This document shows positions 45,195 to 55,299 of a stretch of 64,000 bases of DNA, piece after piece. This DNA is from Mesorhizobium sp. LHD-90. Lineage in GTDB: Bacteria; Pseudomonadota; Alphaproteobacteria; Rhizobiales; Rhizobiaceae. The DNA lies in NCBI RefSeq assembly GCF_030929505.1, contig NZ_JAVFVV010000019.1, positions 1-64,000 of the forward strand, given 5' to 3'. Position 1 is the stretch's first letter, and every line of letters begins with the position of its first letter. The position numbers were made by a program, and so were the translations under genes. The notes beneath the pieces were generated by a model. The model was given only the letters and a program-made list of their open reading frames with translations. It ran no database searches and was not told the DNA's origin.

Positions 45195-45223
45195 TTGACG
45201 GCACAGGACCGACCGAATATCCC
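45195..45223 (+). promoter_or_regulatory. serC promoter
   Basis: TTGACG (45195-45200), a 17-base spacer and TATCCC (45218-45223) are followed directly by the serC leader. The -35 matches the rhizobial CTTGAC consensus well. Confidence 0.6.
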
Positions 45224-45225
45224 CG

Positions 45226-45281
45226 CCAGCGGGCCACCCCTCCCCAACGAGGGGCTTTCTATCTGGAAGGATAGCCATATG
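45226..45281 (+). promoter_or_regulatory. Structured serC leader (serC RNA motif-like)
   Basis: Two hairpins precede serC: CCCCT-N8-AGGGG (45237-45254) and CTATC-TGGAAG-GATAG (45259-45274), the latter displaying the Shine-Dalgarno GGAAGG in its loop and stem 5 bases before the ATG. This two-hairpin layout directly upstream of serC resembles the serC motif described for Alphaproteobacteria. The effector, if any, is unknown. Confidence 0.6.
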
Positions 45282-46457
45282 ACGACGACCGTCTCCAAGC
45301 CCGGACTCCGTCCGGCAAACCCCGATTTTTCATCCGGTCCCTGCGCGAAACGTCCCGGCTGGTCGGTCGAGGCGCTGAAGAACGCGGCGCTCGGCCGCTC
45401 CCACCGCGCCAAGATCGGCAAGACCAAGCTAGAGCAGGCAATCGCGCTGACGCGCGAGGTGCTGCAGGTTCCAGCCGACTACCGCATCGGCATCGTGCCG
45501 GCCTCCGACACCGGCGCCGTCGAGATGGCGATGTGGTCGCTGCTCGGGGCGCGCGGCGTCGACATGCTTGCCTGGGAAAGTTTTGGCGCCGGCTGGGTGA
45601 CCGATGTCGCCAAGCAGCTCAAGCTCAAGGACGCGCGGATCTTCGAGGCGCCCTACGGCGCGCTGCCCGACCTCCAGAAAGTCGATTTCGACCGCGACGT
45701 AGTGTTCACCTGGAACGGCACAACCTCGGGCGTGCGCGTCGCCGACGCCGATTTCATCCCGGCCGCGCGCGGCGGCCTGACCATCTGCGACGCCACTTCC
45801 GCCGCCTTCGCGCAGCGGCTGGACTTTTCCAAACTCGATGTCGTGACATTCTCCTGGCAAAAAGTCCTGGGCGGCGAGGGCGCGCATGGCATGCTCATCC
45901 TGTCGCCGCGCGCTGTCGAGCGGCTGGAGACCTACAAGCCCGACTGGCCGTTGCCGAAGATCTTCCGCCTGACCTCGGGCGGCAAGCTGATCGAAGGCAT
46001 TTTCAAGGGCGAGACGATCAACACGCCGTCCATGCTCTGTGTCGAGGATTATCTGGACGCGCTGGAATGGGCGAAGTCGGTCGGCGGTCTCGACGGGCTG
46101 GTCGCCCGCGCCGAAGCCAACGCCGCCGTGCTGGCCGACTGGGTGGCGCAGAACCCGGCGGTGGATTTCCTCGCCGAGGTTCCCGAGACGCGGTCCAACA
46201 CCTCGGTCTGCCTGCGCTTCGTCGACCCGGTGGTCGCTGGTCTCGACGATGCCGGCCAGCAGGCTTTTGTGAAGGCATTCACGGCCGCACTTGAGGCGGA
46301 GAAGGTGGCCTATGATATCGCCAGCTACCGCGACGCCCCGCCCGGTCTGCGCATCTGGTGCGGCGCGACCGTCGAGACCGACGATGTGCGCAAGCTGATG
46401 CCCTGGCTCGACTGGGCCTTCGCGCAGCAGAAGGCAGCGCTGAAGGCCGCGGCATAG
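45279..46457 (+). CDS. serC: Phosphoserine aminotransferase
   Basis: This 392-residue PLP enzyme converts 3-phosphohydroxypyruvate and glutamate to phosphoserine. The PLP lysine is in [13 protein letters not shown] near residue 196. [18 protein letters not shown] at the N-terminus and [12 protein letters not shown] near the C-terminus fit the alphaproteobacterial long form. The ATG at 45279 has GGAAGG upstream inside a hairpin. The upstream frame to 45075 runs through a repeat and is rejected. It is followed by serA after 148 bases that hold a palindrome. Confidence 0.96.
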   Translation: MTTTVSKPGLRPANPDFSSGPCAKRPGWSVEALKNAALGRSHRAKIGKTKLEQAIALTREVLQVPADYRIGIVPASDTGAVEMAMWSLLGARGVDMLAWESFGAGWVTDVAKQLKLKDARIFEAPYGALPDLQKVDFDRDVVFTWNGTTSGVRVADADFIPAARGGLTICDATSAAFAQRLDFSKLDVVTFSWQKVLGGEGAHGMLILSPRAVERLETYKPDWPLPKIFRLTSGGKLIEGIFKGETINTPSMLCVEDYLDALEWAKSVGGLDGLVARAEANAAVLADWVAQNPAVDFLAEVPETRSNTSVCLRFVDPVVAGLDDAGQQAFVKAFTAALEAEKVAYDIASYRDAPPGLRIWCGATVETDDVRKLMPWLDWAFAQQKAALKAAA

Positions 46458-46464
46458 CCGCCAG

Positions 46465-46590
46465 CCACCCTCCCCTGGAGGGGGAGGGTCGACGCGAAGC
46501 GTCGGGGTGGGGTGCGATCCTCATCCCTTTCAGATTAGTTCACCCCACCCCGGACCTACGGTCCGACCCTCCCCCTCCAGGGGAGGGTGG
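46465..46590. repeat. Palindromic element with 50-bp arms between serC and serA
   Basis: Arms 46465-46514 and 46541-46590 are inverted copies around CCACCCTCCCCTGGAGGG, but each carries its own short hairpin that differs (CGACGCGAAGCGTCG versus CGGACCTACGGTCCG). It ends 15 bases before the serA ATG. Confidence 0.88.
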
Positions 46591-46605
46591 CAAAAGGAAG
46601 CTGCC

Positions 46606-48204
46606 ATGCCCCGCGTTCTCGTTTCCGACAAACTCTCCACCACTGCCGTGCAGATCTTCAAGGATCGCGGCGTCGAGGTCGACTACCTGCCCGATCTCGG
46701 CAAGGACAAGGACAAACTGCTCGAAGTGATCGGCCAGTATGACGGCCTCGCCATCCGCTCGGCCACAAAAGTCACGGAAAAGCTGATCGCCGCCGCGACC
46801 AATCTGAAGGTCATCGGCCGCGCCGGCATCGGCGTCGACAATGTCGACATCCCCGCCGCCTCGCGCCGCGGCATCATCGTCATGAACACGCCATTCGGCA
46901 ATTCGATCACCACCGCCGAGCACGCCGTGGCCATGATGTTCGCGCTGGCCCGCCAGATCCCGGAAGCCAATGCCTCCACCCATGCGGGAAAATGGGAAAA
47001 GAACCGCTTCATGGGGGTCGAGATCACCGGCAAGACGCTGGGCGTCATCGGCTGCGGCAATATCGGCTCGATCGTGGCGACGCGCGGCGTCGGCCTGAGG
47101 ATGCATGTGGTTGCCTACGACCCGTTCCTGTCGGAGAGCCGCGCCACCGAGCTCGGCGTCGAGAAGGTCGAGCTGGACGAGTTGTTCCGCCGCGCCGACT
47201 TCATCACGCTGCACACGCCGCTGACCGACAAGACACGCAACATCATCGACGCGGCGGCCATCGCCAAGATGAAGAACGGCGTGCGCATCATCAATTGCGC
47301 GCGTGGCGGGCTGATCGTCGAGGCCGACCTGATCGCCGCGCTGAACAGCGGCAAGGTGGCGGGTGCCGGCATCGACGTGTTCGAGACCGAGCCGGCGACC
47401 GAGCACCCGCTGTTTGGCATGGAGAACGTGGTGACGACACCGCATCTCGGCGCATCGACCAGCGAGGCGCAGGAGAACGTCGCCCTGCAGGTGGCCGAGC
47501 AGATGTCCGACTACCTGATCAAGGGCGCGGTCTCCAACGCCATCAACATGCCGTCGATCACGGCGGAGGAGGCGCCGCGGCTGAAACCCTTCATCAAGCT
47601 GGCGGAGGTGCTCGGCGCCTTTGTCGGCCAGGTGACAGAGGAGCCGATCAAGGAGGTGGAGCTGCTGTTCGACGGCTCCACCGCCGCCATGAACACGCGC
47701 GCCCTGATCAGCGCCGCACTCGCCGGCCTGATCCGGCCGCAGGTGGCCGACGTCAACATGGTGTCGGCGCCGGTCATGGTGAAGGAGCGCGGCATCGTCT
47801 TGTCCGAGGTCAAGCGCGACAAGTCCGGCGTCTTCGACGGCTACATCAAGCTGACGGTGACCACCGAGAAGCAGACGCGCTCGATCGCCGGCACCTGCTT
47901 TTCCGACCACAAGCCGCGCTTCATCCAGATCAAGGGCATCAATCTCGACGCCGAAGTGGGACAGCACATGCTCTACACGACCAACCCCGACGCGCCGGGC
48001 ATCATCGGCCTGCTCGGCACCATCTGCGGCAAGAACAACGTCAACATCGCCAACTTCCAGCTCGGCCGCAACCGGCCGGGCGGCGACGCCATCGCGCTGC
48101 TCTATCTCGATGCGCCGTTCCCGGAGGACGTGCTGGCCGAGTTGCGCGCCAACCCGAAGATCGTCTCGGCCAAGCCGCTGAAGTTCGACGTGGCGGCCGC
48201 CTGA
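46606..48204 (+). CDS. serA: D-3-phosphoglycerate dehydrogenase
   Basis: This 532-residue first enzyme of serine biosynthesis has a substrate domain, Rossmann motif GVIGCGNIGSI near residues 146-156, catalytic His in TTPHLGASTSEA near 280, an intervening domain (about 320-450) and a C-terminal ACT domain (about 455-528, NPDAPGIIGLLGTICGKNN) for serine feedback. It is the long form. AAAAGGAAGCTGCC precedes the ATG at 46606. It shares a transcription unit with serC, interrupted by a palindrome. Confidence 0.97.
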   Translation: MPRVLVSDKLSTTAVQIFKDRGVEVDYLPDLGKDKDKLLEVIGQYDGLAIRSATKVTEKLIAAATNLKVIGRAGIGVDNVDIPAASRRGIIVMNTPFGNSITTAEHAVAMMFALARQIPEANASTHAGKWEKNRFMGVEITGKTLGVIGCGNIGSIVATRGVGLRMHVVAYDPFLSESRATELGVEKVELDELFRRADFITLHTPLTDKTRNIIDAAAIAKMKNGVRIINCARGGLIVEADLIAALNSGKVAGAGIDVFETEPATEHPLFGMENVVTTPHLGASTSEAQENVALQVAEQMSDYLIKGAVSNAINMPSITAEEAPRLKPFIKLAEVLGAFVGQVTEEPIKEVELLFDGSTAAMNTRALISAALAGLIRPQVADVNMVSAPVMVKERGIVLSEVKRDKSGVFDGYIKLTVTTEKQTRSIAGTCFSDHKPRFIQIKGINLDAEVGQHMLYTTNPDAPGIIGLLGTICGKNNVNIANFQLGRNRPGGDAIALLYLDAPFPEDVLAELRANPKIVSAKPLKFDVAAA

Positions 48205-48232
48205 CTGATCGTCGGGTCGGCCGCCAGCCGGC

Positions 48233-49129
48233 TCAGCTTTTCACGGTCGAGGCCGCATAGATCTCGTCGATCGATTTCTTGAGCGCGGCCTGGAACTCGG
48301 CGTCGCTCATCGAATGCCTGAGATCCTCGGCGAGCGCCCGCGAAAAACTGGCGATCATGCCGTGGTTTTCGGCCAGCCGCCTGCAGGCGTCGGCGCGGCT
48401 GTAGCCACCCGAAAGCGCCACCACGCGGGCGACGCGCGGATGCTCGACCAGCGGCGCGTAAAAATCCGGCTGGTCGGGGATCGTCAGCTTGAGCATGACT
48501 TTCCGGTCCTGTGGCAGGGCGTCGAGCCGGCCAAGAATCTCGCCGCGCAGGATGGCCTCCGCGCCCGGTTTGTCCGGGCTCTTGATCGAGACTTCCGGCT
48601 CGATGATCGGCACCAGCCCGTGCGCGGCGATCTGCGCGGCGACGTCGAACTGCTGCGCCACGACAGCGGCGATGCCGCCCTTCGACGGCAGGTTGATGAC
48701 CGAGCGCATCTTGGTGCCGAACACGCCGAGTTTCACCGCGCGTTCCAGCAGCGGGTCCAGCGTCGGCATCGGCTTCATCAGGCTGACGCCGTCGCTATCG
48801 GCCTCCAGCCCCTTGTCCACCTTGAGGAACGGGATGATGCGCCGGTCCTCCCACAGGTAGGTCGGCACCGGCTTGTCGCCGGCCGTGCCGTCCATGGTAC
48901 GCTCGAACAGGATGGCGCCGAGAATCTTGTCGCCGGTGAAGGCCGGCGCGGACATGATGCGCACCCGCATCTCGTGCACCAGCCTGAACATCTCCGCCTC
49001 GCCGCTATAGGCGGTCTCGGGAATGCCGTAGAGTTTCAGCGCGCCGGGCGTCGATCCGCCGCTCTGGTCGAGCGCCGCGATGAAGCCGGGGCTTTGCGAA
49101 ATCCGCGCCATCATTTCGGTATTGCTCAT
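48233..49129 (-). CDS. Class I fructose-bisphosphate aldolase
   Basis: This 298-residue Schiff-base aldolase splits or forms fructose-1,6-bisphosphate. N-terminal FIAALDQSGGSTPGALKLYG (residues 17-36), ILFERTMDG near 73 and KVMLKLTIPDQ near 214 fit class I enzymes of the bacterial FBA-like branch. The catalytic lysine is probably that of the LKLT strand. The gene lies convergent with serA, 28 bases between stop codons. Rhizobia often use a separate class II enzyme elsewhere. Confidence 0.88.
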   Translation of the reverse strand: MSNTEMMARISQSPGFIAALDQSGGSTPGALKLYGIPETAYSGEAEMFRLVHEMRVRIMSAPAFTGDKILGAILFERTMDGTAGDKPVPTYLWEDRRIIPFLKVDKGLEADSDGVSLMKPMPTLDPLLERAVKLGVFGTKMRSVINLPSKGGIAAVVAQQFDVAAQIAAHGLVPIIEPEVSIKSPDKPGAEAILRGEILGRLDALPQDRKVMLKLTIPDQPDFYAPLVEHPRVARVVALSGGYSRADACRRLAENHGMIASFSRALAEDLRHSMSDAEFQAALKKSIDEIYAASTVKS

Positions 49130-49447
49130 GCCGTTCTCCCTTTTGTCGTGAGGGACGCTGGACGCGTGTCCTCTTCGCCTGCCTGTCGATCAAGTTTGGC
49201 ACGGAGTTTGAAAGCATCGCAATCGGCATGTCGCAACGCGACGGGCAGGCTGCGGCCGCGCATCCTGCCCGGCGACCGCGTCGCCCCGATAGCCGGTGGT
49301 CCATAAACATCGGAGCAGGAGAAAATTCCGCGAAAAATCCTGGTCTCCACGGCGATTCTGCTGATATCCGTGGTCGCGCTCGCGAGACCTTGCGGCTATA
49401 GAAGCCCGTTGCCCGGGTTCCGGGCTGTCTGCATTTGAGGATATGAC
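49130..49447. other. Non-coding gap between the aldolase and purA
   Basis: These 318 bases must hold two divergent promoters. A CTATAG at 49395-49400 with no good -35 is the only purA candidate seen. A GCCCGTTGCCCGGGTTCCGGGC cluster near 49410 can fold. No gene or known element was found. Confidence 0.4.
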
Positions 49448-50737
<1,290 letters not shown>

Positions 50738-50806
50738 TTTTGGCCACCCCCTAACCGACGCTCATCGAGACGCCCGCACAAACCGGGATCACAGGTCGAC
50801 ACCAGA

Positions 50807-52834
50807 ATGGCAGATTTCGTAGCGGTCCTGAAGAAGACCCTGGAAGGTTTGAGCGACACCACGCCCGCCATGCGCGAGAAGGTGTACGAGAAGGCGCGCA
50901 TCACGATCGCCGGAAAGCTCGCCGCGATGAACCCGCCTTTGCCGGAGGGCGTCGTCGTCAAGCAGAAGCAGGCGCTTGAGGAAGCGATCGTCCAGGTCGA
51001 GAAGGAATATCGCAAGCCGGCCGACCCGCTGAGCGAGCTGGAAAGCGTCTTTGCGTCGCTGAAAAATCCCGACCCGAAGATCGTGCTGCGGGACACCGCG
51101 GCGAAGCCGCCCGCGGCCGAAAGGGCGCAGCCGGCGCCTGCCGCGCCGAAGCCGGCATCCGCGCCGGCCGCCGTTCCTGCGGCGGCGAAAACGGTCGCGC
51201 CAAGCCCCGCTGCGCCTAAATCGCAGGCAGCTCCGCCGGCTCCGGCAAAATCCTCGACGCCGCAAGCCAAGGCAGAACCGGCGTCGCCGGCGGTCAAGGC
51301 GGCCTCGCCGGCAGCCAAGGCGGTGGTCATTCCGCCTCCTCCGTCCCCGGACGAATCCGCTCCCGCCGACGCCTTCGTCGAGGACGAAGTGGTGGAGGAT
51401 GACGGCGGACCGCCGTTCCTGCCGGGGCGGGATGACGGCGAGACGATCGTCGGCGACGAAGAGCCCGAGCGCCGCAGGGGCTATGGCCGGCTGATCGCCG
51501 CCGGCGTCGTGCTGGCTATCCTCGCGGGCGGTGGCTACGCGGCATGGGCGAACAGGGACAAGGTGGAGCAAATGCTGGCGGGCCTCGGCCTGCCGGGGCT
51601 GGGCCAGTCGCCCGGCGCGCCGGAAGCGACGCCGGCCGCCGAACCCGCGCCCGACGTCGCGGCGGTGCAGCCGCCCGCTGAGCCGGAGCCCGCCCAGCCG
51701 GCGCCGGAAGCGGCGGCTCCCGAGCCGCCTGTCGAGGAGGGCCCGCAGAAATTCACCCAGCGGCTCAATGCGGACGGCACAGAGACTGATGCCGGCCCGG
51801 CAAATGCGCCGGCAGCAATCGGCGAAGGCACGTCGATCGCCGCCGTCACCCAGCCGTCAATGCCGTCGGCCGAACCCGCCGCGCCGGCTCCCGCCGATCA
51901 GCCGCCCGCGGCGACGCCCGGCACGCCGACCGAAAATCCCGCCGAGACCGCACAGGCGCCCGGCGAGCCGCCGCCGGCCGATGCGCCGCAAGCGCCGGCG
52001 GCCGCGGGCGAAACCCCGGCTGCACCGGCGGATGCTCCCGCCACCGGGCCGACGGATACTCCCGGCCAGCCCCCCGAGACCGCGGCCGCGCCAACGGACG
52101 CCCCTGCGCAGCCAACGCCTCCCGAGGCTGCAGCCGCACAGCCGCCTGCGACGGAGACGCCGCCGGCAACACCCACGACGCCCGAGCCGGGCACGCCGCC
52201 GGCTACGGCCGAAACGCCCGCCGCCGAACCGGCCGCGCCGGCCCAGCCTGCGCAGACCGCACAAGGCGAGCCGGGGGTTGCCGTCGGGCAACGCGCGATC
52301 TTCTACGAGGAGCGCACCAACGTCGCCGACGCCTCAGCGGAGCCGGGCTCGATCGTCTGGTCGATGGTGCAGGAATCGCCGGGCGGCGACCTGCCGCCCG
52401 AACCGGCGATCCGCGCCGAGGCGACCATTCCCGGCAAGGACGTCCAGTTGCGCATGACCATCCGCCGCAACGCCGACCAGACGCTCCCGGCCAGCCACAT
52501 CATCGAGATGATCTTCCTCACCCCGCAGGGGTTCGAGGGCGGCGGCATCGACAATGTGCTGCGCGTCTCGCTCAAGGGGTCCGAGCAGGAGGCCGGCAGT
52601 CCGCTGCTCGGCATTCCCGCGAAGATCGCCGACGGCTTCTTCCTGATCGCGCTCAATGACACCAAGCCGGAGGTCGAGGCGAATACGCGGCTGCTGCGTG
52701 CCCAGTCGTGGATCGACGTGCCGATTCAGTACAAATCCGGCCGGCGCGCCCTGTTTACGATGGAAAAGGGCATTCCCGGTACAAAAGTGTTCGACGAAGC
52801 GCTGAAGGCTTGGCAGGCGGCGAGCAGCGGCTGA
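50807..52834 (+). CDS. Single-pass protein with long Pro/Ala-rich linker, unknown function
   Basis: This 675-residue protein has four parts: a cytoplasmic helical N-terminus (1-75), a Pro/Ala-rich linker (about 90-215), a transmembrane helix near 226-245 (RLIAAGVVLAILAGGGYAAW), a second extreme Pro/Ala/Glu/Thr-rich linker (about 260-486) and a folded C-terminal domain (about 487-675) ending FDEALKAWQAASSG. Topology would place the C-domain in the periplasm. I do not recognise the family. Rhizobial homologs are expected next to purA. Dense prolines make it a likely EF-P client. Confidence 0.75.
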   Translation: MADFVAVLKKTLEGLSDTTPAMREKVYEKARITIAGKLAAMNPPLPEGVVVKQKQALEEAIVQVEKEYRKPADPLSELESVFASLKNPDPKIVLRDTAAKPPAAERAQPAPAAPKPASAPAAVPAAAKTVAPSPAAPKSQAAPPAPAKSSTPQAKAEPASPAVKAASPAAKAVVIPPPPSPDESAPADAFVEDEVVEDDGGPPFLPGRDDGETIVGDEEPERRRGYGRLIAAGVVLAILAGGGYAAWANRDKVEQMLAGLGLPGLGQSPGAPEATPAAEPAPDVAAVQPPAEPEPAQPAPEAAAPEPPVEEGPQKFTQRLNADGTETDAGPANAPAAIGEGTSIAAVTQPSMPSAEPAAPAPADQPPAATPGTPTENPAETAQAPGEPPPADAPQAPAAAGETPAAPADAPATGPTDTPGQPPETAAAPTDAPAQPTPPEAAAAQPPATETPPATPTTPEPGTPPATAETPAAEPAAPAQPAQTAQGEPGVAVGQRAIFYEERTNVADASAEPGSIVWSMVQESPGGDLPPEPAIRAEATIPGKDVQLRMTIRRNADQTLPASHIIEMIFLTPQGFEGGGIDNVLRVSLKGSEQEAGSPLLGIPAKIADGFFLIALNDTKPEVEANTRLLRAQSWIDVPIQYKSGRRALFTMEKGIPGTKVFDEALKAWQAASSG

Positions 52835-52856
52835 CGGCTGGGGTCGAGGCCGCGGG

Positions 52857-53156
52857 TCAAAATCCCTGGAACAGCATCTCCAGCGCCCCGGCGATGTCGT
52901 CGCCGTGGCGGGCGAAGTTGGTTATCGGTTCCGGCAGGCGCGACGCCGGGATCGTCGCGATCAGATGCGTGAACATCACATATTGCCTGCCGTCGATGAT
53001 GAAGGCGGGGTTGAGCCGGCGTATGGCCTTGACCGACACCGAGGCCGGCAGCAGGGGCGCCACCACCCGCGTGTTCAGGTCGCTCAGCAGGTCGGCCTGG
53101 AGTTCGAGCAGGAAACCGTCGCCCGACGGGCTGGGAAACACGTCGTACTTCGCCAT
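52857..53156 (-). CDS. ccdB: CcdB-type toxin
   Basis: This 99-residue protein matches CcdB, a gyrase poison of the CcdB/MazF fold: MAKYDVFPSPSGDGFLLELQ at the start, LNTRVVAPLLP near residues 27-37 and a C-terminal DIAGALEMLFQGF whose last residues contact gyrase in the family. It overlaps the antitoxin stop by one base. The frame to 53432 is rejected because it crosses ccdA. Being chromosomal, it may be an addiction remnant or a regulatory locus. It lies convergent with the 675-residue gene. Confidence 0.88.
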   Translation of the reverse strand: MAKYDVFPSPSGDGFLLELQADLLSDLNTRVVAPLLPASVSVKAIRRLNPAFIIDGRQYVMFTHLIATIPASRLPEPITNFARHGDDIAGALEMLFQGF

Positions 53157-53398
53157 CAGGCCTGGCCCGGCTCGTGCAGCGGCAGGGATTGCTTTTCGGC
53201 GTAGTCGTTTAGGCTCTGGATGATGTCGCGGTTCTCGATCTTCCAGAGCCGCGCCTTTTCCTCGCCCACGGCTCCGGCGACGCTCTCCTCGGCGACGCGC
53301 GAGATGTTGATGTCGAGATTCTTGGCCTCGGCGACGAGACGGGCGTCGAGGGACAGATTTGCCGGTTTTCGCACTACGGAACGGGCCCCGGCGCGCAT
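53156..53398 (-). CDS. ccdA: CcdA-type antitoxin
   Basis: This 80-residue ribbon-helix-helix antitoxin has RKPANLSLDARLVAEAKNLD in the DNA-binding half (about residues 10-29) and RLWKIENRDIIQSLNDYAEK in the toxin-binding tail. The start at 53398 has GGGG 7 bases upstream. A longer start at 53419 falls inside the operator and is rejected. It precedes ccdB directly. Confidence 0.85.
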   Translation of the reverse strand: MRAGARSVVRKPANLSLDARLVAEAKNLDINISRVAEESVAGAVGEEKARLWKIENRDIIQSLNDYAEKQSLPLHEPGQA

Positions 53399-53413
53399 TA
53401 CGCATCCCCAATC

Positions 53414-53430
53414 GCGCATAGTCTATGCGC
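53414..53430 (-). promoter_or_regulatory. ccdAB operator
   Basis: GCGCATA-GTC-TATGCGC is a perfect inverted repeat 15 bases upstream of the ccdA ATG, the place expected for CcdAB autorepression. No clear -35 was identified. Confidence 0.6.
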
Positions 53431-53473
53431 ACGGACTCTGGCGTTGCAGCCGGTCGGAGGCAAATCTGGCGGG

Positions 53474-55288
53474 TTACCCCTCCATTTCCTCACGCAGCAT
53501 TTCGAGCTCCAGCCACTCGTCCTCTAGCGTTTTCAACGTCTCGCGCTCCTTGTCCAGCGCGGCGATGGTCTTCTGGAAGCCGCCGGGGTCGCGCGTGTAG
53601 AAGGCCGGATCGGCAATGCGGTCCTCCAGTGCCGAGATCGACGCCGTCACTGCCTCGATCTTCTTGGGCAAGGTTTCCAACGCGAATTTCTGCTTGAAGG
53701 AGAGTTTTTGCGCCGGCGCCTTGGCGGCGGGTGCAGGCGCGGCGTCGGCCTTCGGCGCGGGAGTGGCCGTCTTCGCTTCCTTCCGGCGGTCCGTCAGTTT
53801 GGTGCCGCCGCGCTGCGCCAGCATGTCGGAATAGCCGCCGGCATATTCGACCCAGCGGCCTCCGCTATCCGGGGCGATCACGCTGGTGACGGTGCGGTCG
53901 AGGAAGTCGCGGTCATGGCTGACCAGCAGCACCGTGCCCGCATACCCCGCCACAAGCTCCTGGAGCAGGTCCAGCGTCTCCATGTCGAGATCGTTGGTCG
54001 GTTCGTCGAGCACCAGAACGTTGGATGGCCTCGCCAGCACGCGCGCCAGGATCAGCCGCGCCCGCTCGCCGCCCGAAAGCTCGCGGATGGGCGTGCGCGC
54101 CTGCTCGGGCTTGAACAAGAAATCCTTCATGTAGGAGACGACGTGCCGCTGCTCGCCATTGACCACGAGGTTTTCGCCGCGCCCGTCGGTGAGGAAATGC
54201 GAAAGCGTCTCCTCGGGATCGACCGCCCGCTTCTGGTCGAGCGTGGCGATCTCAAGGTTGACGCCGAGCCGTACCGAGCCGGTGTCGGGCTCCAGTTCGC
54301 CGGTCAGCATCTTGAGCAGCGTCGTCTTGCCCGCGCCGTTAGGGCCGACCAGGCCGATCCGCGCCCCACGCGCGATGCGGGTCGAGAAGTTGTCGACCAC
54401 GACGAGTTCGCCGTAGCGCTTGCCGATAGCCTTTGCCTCGATGACCAGCTTTCCCGACTCCGAGGCGTCGGTCGCCGCCAGCGTCGCAAGGCCTTCCGGC
54501 CCGCGATGGCCGCGCAGTCTTACGCGCATATCCTGCAGCTCGCCCAGGCGGCGCATGTTGCGCTTGCGCCGGGCGGTGACCCCATAGCGCAGCCAGTGCT
54601 CCTCGCGCACGATCTGGCGGGCCAGCTTGTGCTGGTCGCGTTCTTCTTCCTCCAGCACCGTGTCGCGCCAGGACTCGAAATGTCCAAACCCCTTGTCCAG
54701 CCGGCGGGTCTGGCCGCGATCCAGCCAGACCGTGGCGCGGCTGACGCGTTCGAGGAAGCGCCTGTCGTGGGAGATCACGATGACGGCCGAACTAGACCGG
54801 TTGATCTCCTCCTCCAGCCACTCGATGGTTTCGAGGTCGAGATGGTTGGTCGGCTCGTCGAGCAGCACGATGTCGGGCTGAGGGGCGAGCACCCGCGCCA
54901 GCGCTGCCCGCCGCGCCTCGCCGCCCGACAGCGCCTCCGGCTTCTCCTCGCCGCTCAGGCCGAGGTTTTCCAGCAGATAGGTCGCGCGATAGGGATCGTC
55001 GGCCGGGCCGAGGCCAGCCTCGACATAGGCCCTGACGCTGGCGAAACCGTCCATGTCGGGGATCTGCGGCAGGTAGCGCACCGTCGCCGAAGGCTGGCGG
55101 AACACCTCGCCGTCCTGCGGCTCGATCATGCCGGCGGCGATCTTCAAAAGCGTCGACTTGCCAGAGCCGTTGCGGCCGACCAGCGCGATGCGGTCGCCGG
55201 CCGAGGCTGACAGCGCCGCGCCGTCGAGCAGCGGCGCGCCGCCGAAGGTCAGCCGGATGCCGTCGAGGGCAAGCAGCGGGGGAGCCAT
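53474..55288 (-). CDS. ABC-F family ATPase (Uup-like)
   Basis: This 604-residue soluble protein has two ATPase domains: first Walker A GRNGSGKSTLL near residues 37-47 with signature LSGGEARRA, second GPNGAGKTTLL near 325 with LSGGERARL, joined by a linker of about 80 residues. A C-terminal coiled coil (about 530-600) is rich in Lys and Glu. It has no transmembrane segment and acts on ribosomes or replication-related structures as do EttA/Uup proteins. The ATG at 55288 has AAGGA upstream, and the frame to 55444 is rejected. Confidence 0.93.
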   Translation of the reverse strand: MAPPLLALDGIRLTFGGAPLLDGAALSASAGDRIALVGRNGSGKSTLLKIAAGMIEPQDGEVFRQPSATVRYLPQIPDMDGFASVRAYVEAGLGPADDPYRATYLLENLGLSGEEKPEALSGGEARRAALARVLAPQPDIVLLDEPTNHLDLETIEWLEEEINRSSSAVIVISHDRRFLERVSRATVWLDRGQTRRLDKGFGHFESWRDTVLEEEERDQHKLARQIVREEHWLRYGVTARRKRNMRRLGELQDMRVRLRGHRGPEGLATLAATDASESGKLVIEAKAIGKRYGELVVVDNFSTRIARGARIGLVGPNGAGKTTLLKMLTGELEPDTGSVRLGVNLEIATLDQKRAVDPEETLSHFLTDGRGENLVVNGEQRHVVSYMKDFLFKPEQARTPIRELSGGERARLILARVLARPSNVLVLDEPTNDLDMETLDLLQELVAGYAGTVLLVSHDRDFLDRTVTSVIAPDSGGRWVEYAGGYSDMLAQRGGTKLTDRRKEAKTATPAPKADAAPAPAAKAPAQKLSFKQKFALETLPKKIEAVTASISALEDRIADPAFYTRDPGGFQKTIAALDKERETLKTLEDEWLELEMLREEMEG

Positions 55289-55299
55289 GGCGGTTCCTT

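Noticed and set aside
51535-52457. Arg/Pro-rich and Gly-rich frames within the 675-residue gene on both strands
   Set aside because: They arise from the proline-codon repeats read out of frame. The plus-strand frame from 50807 has a membrane helix and folded ends.
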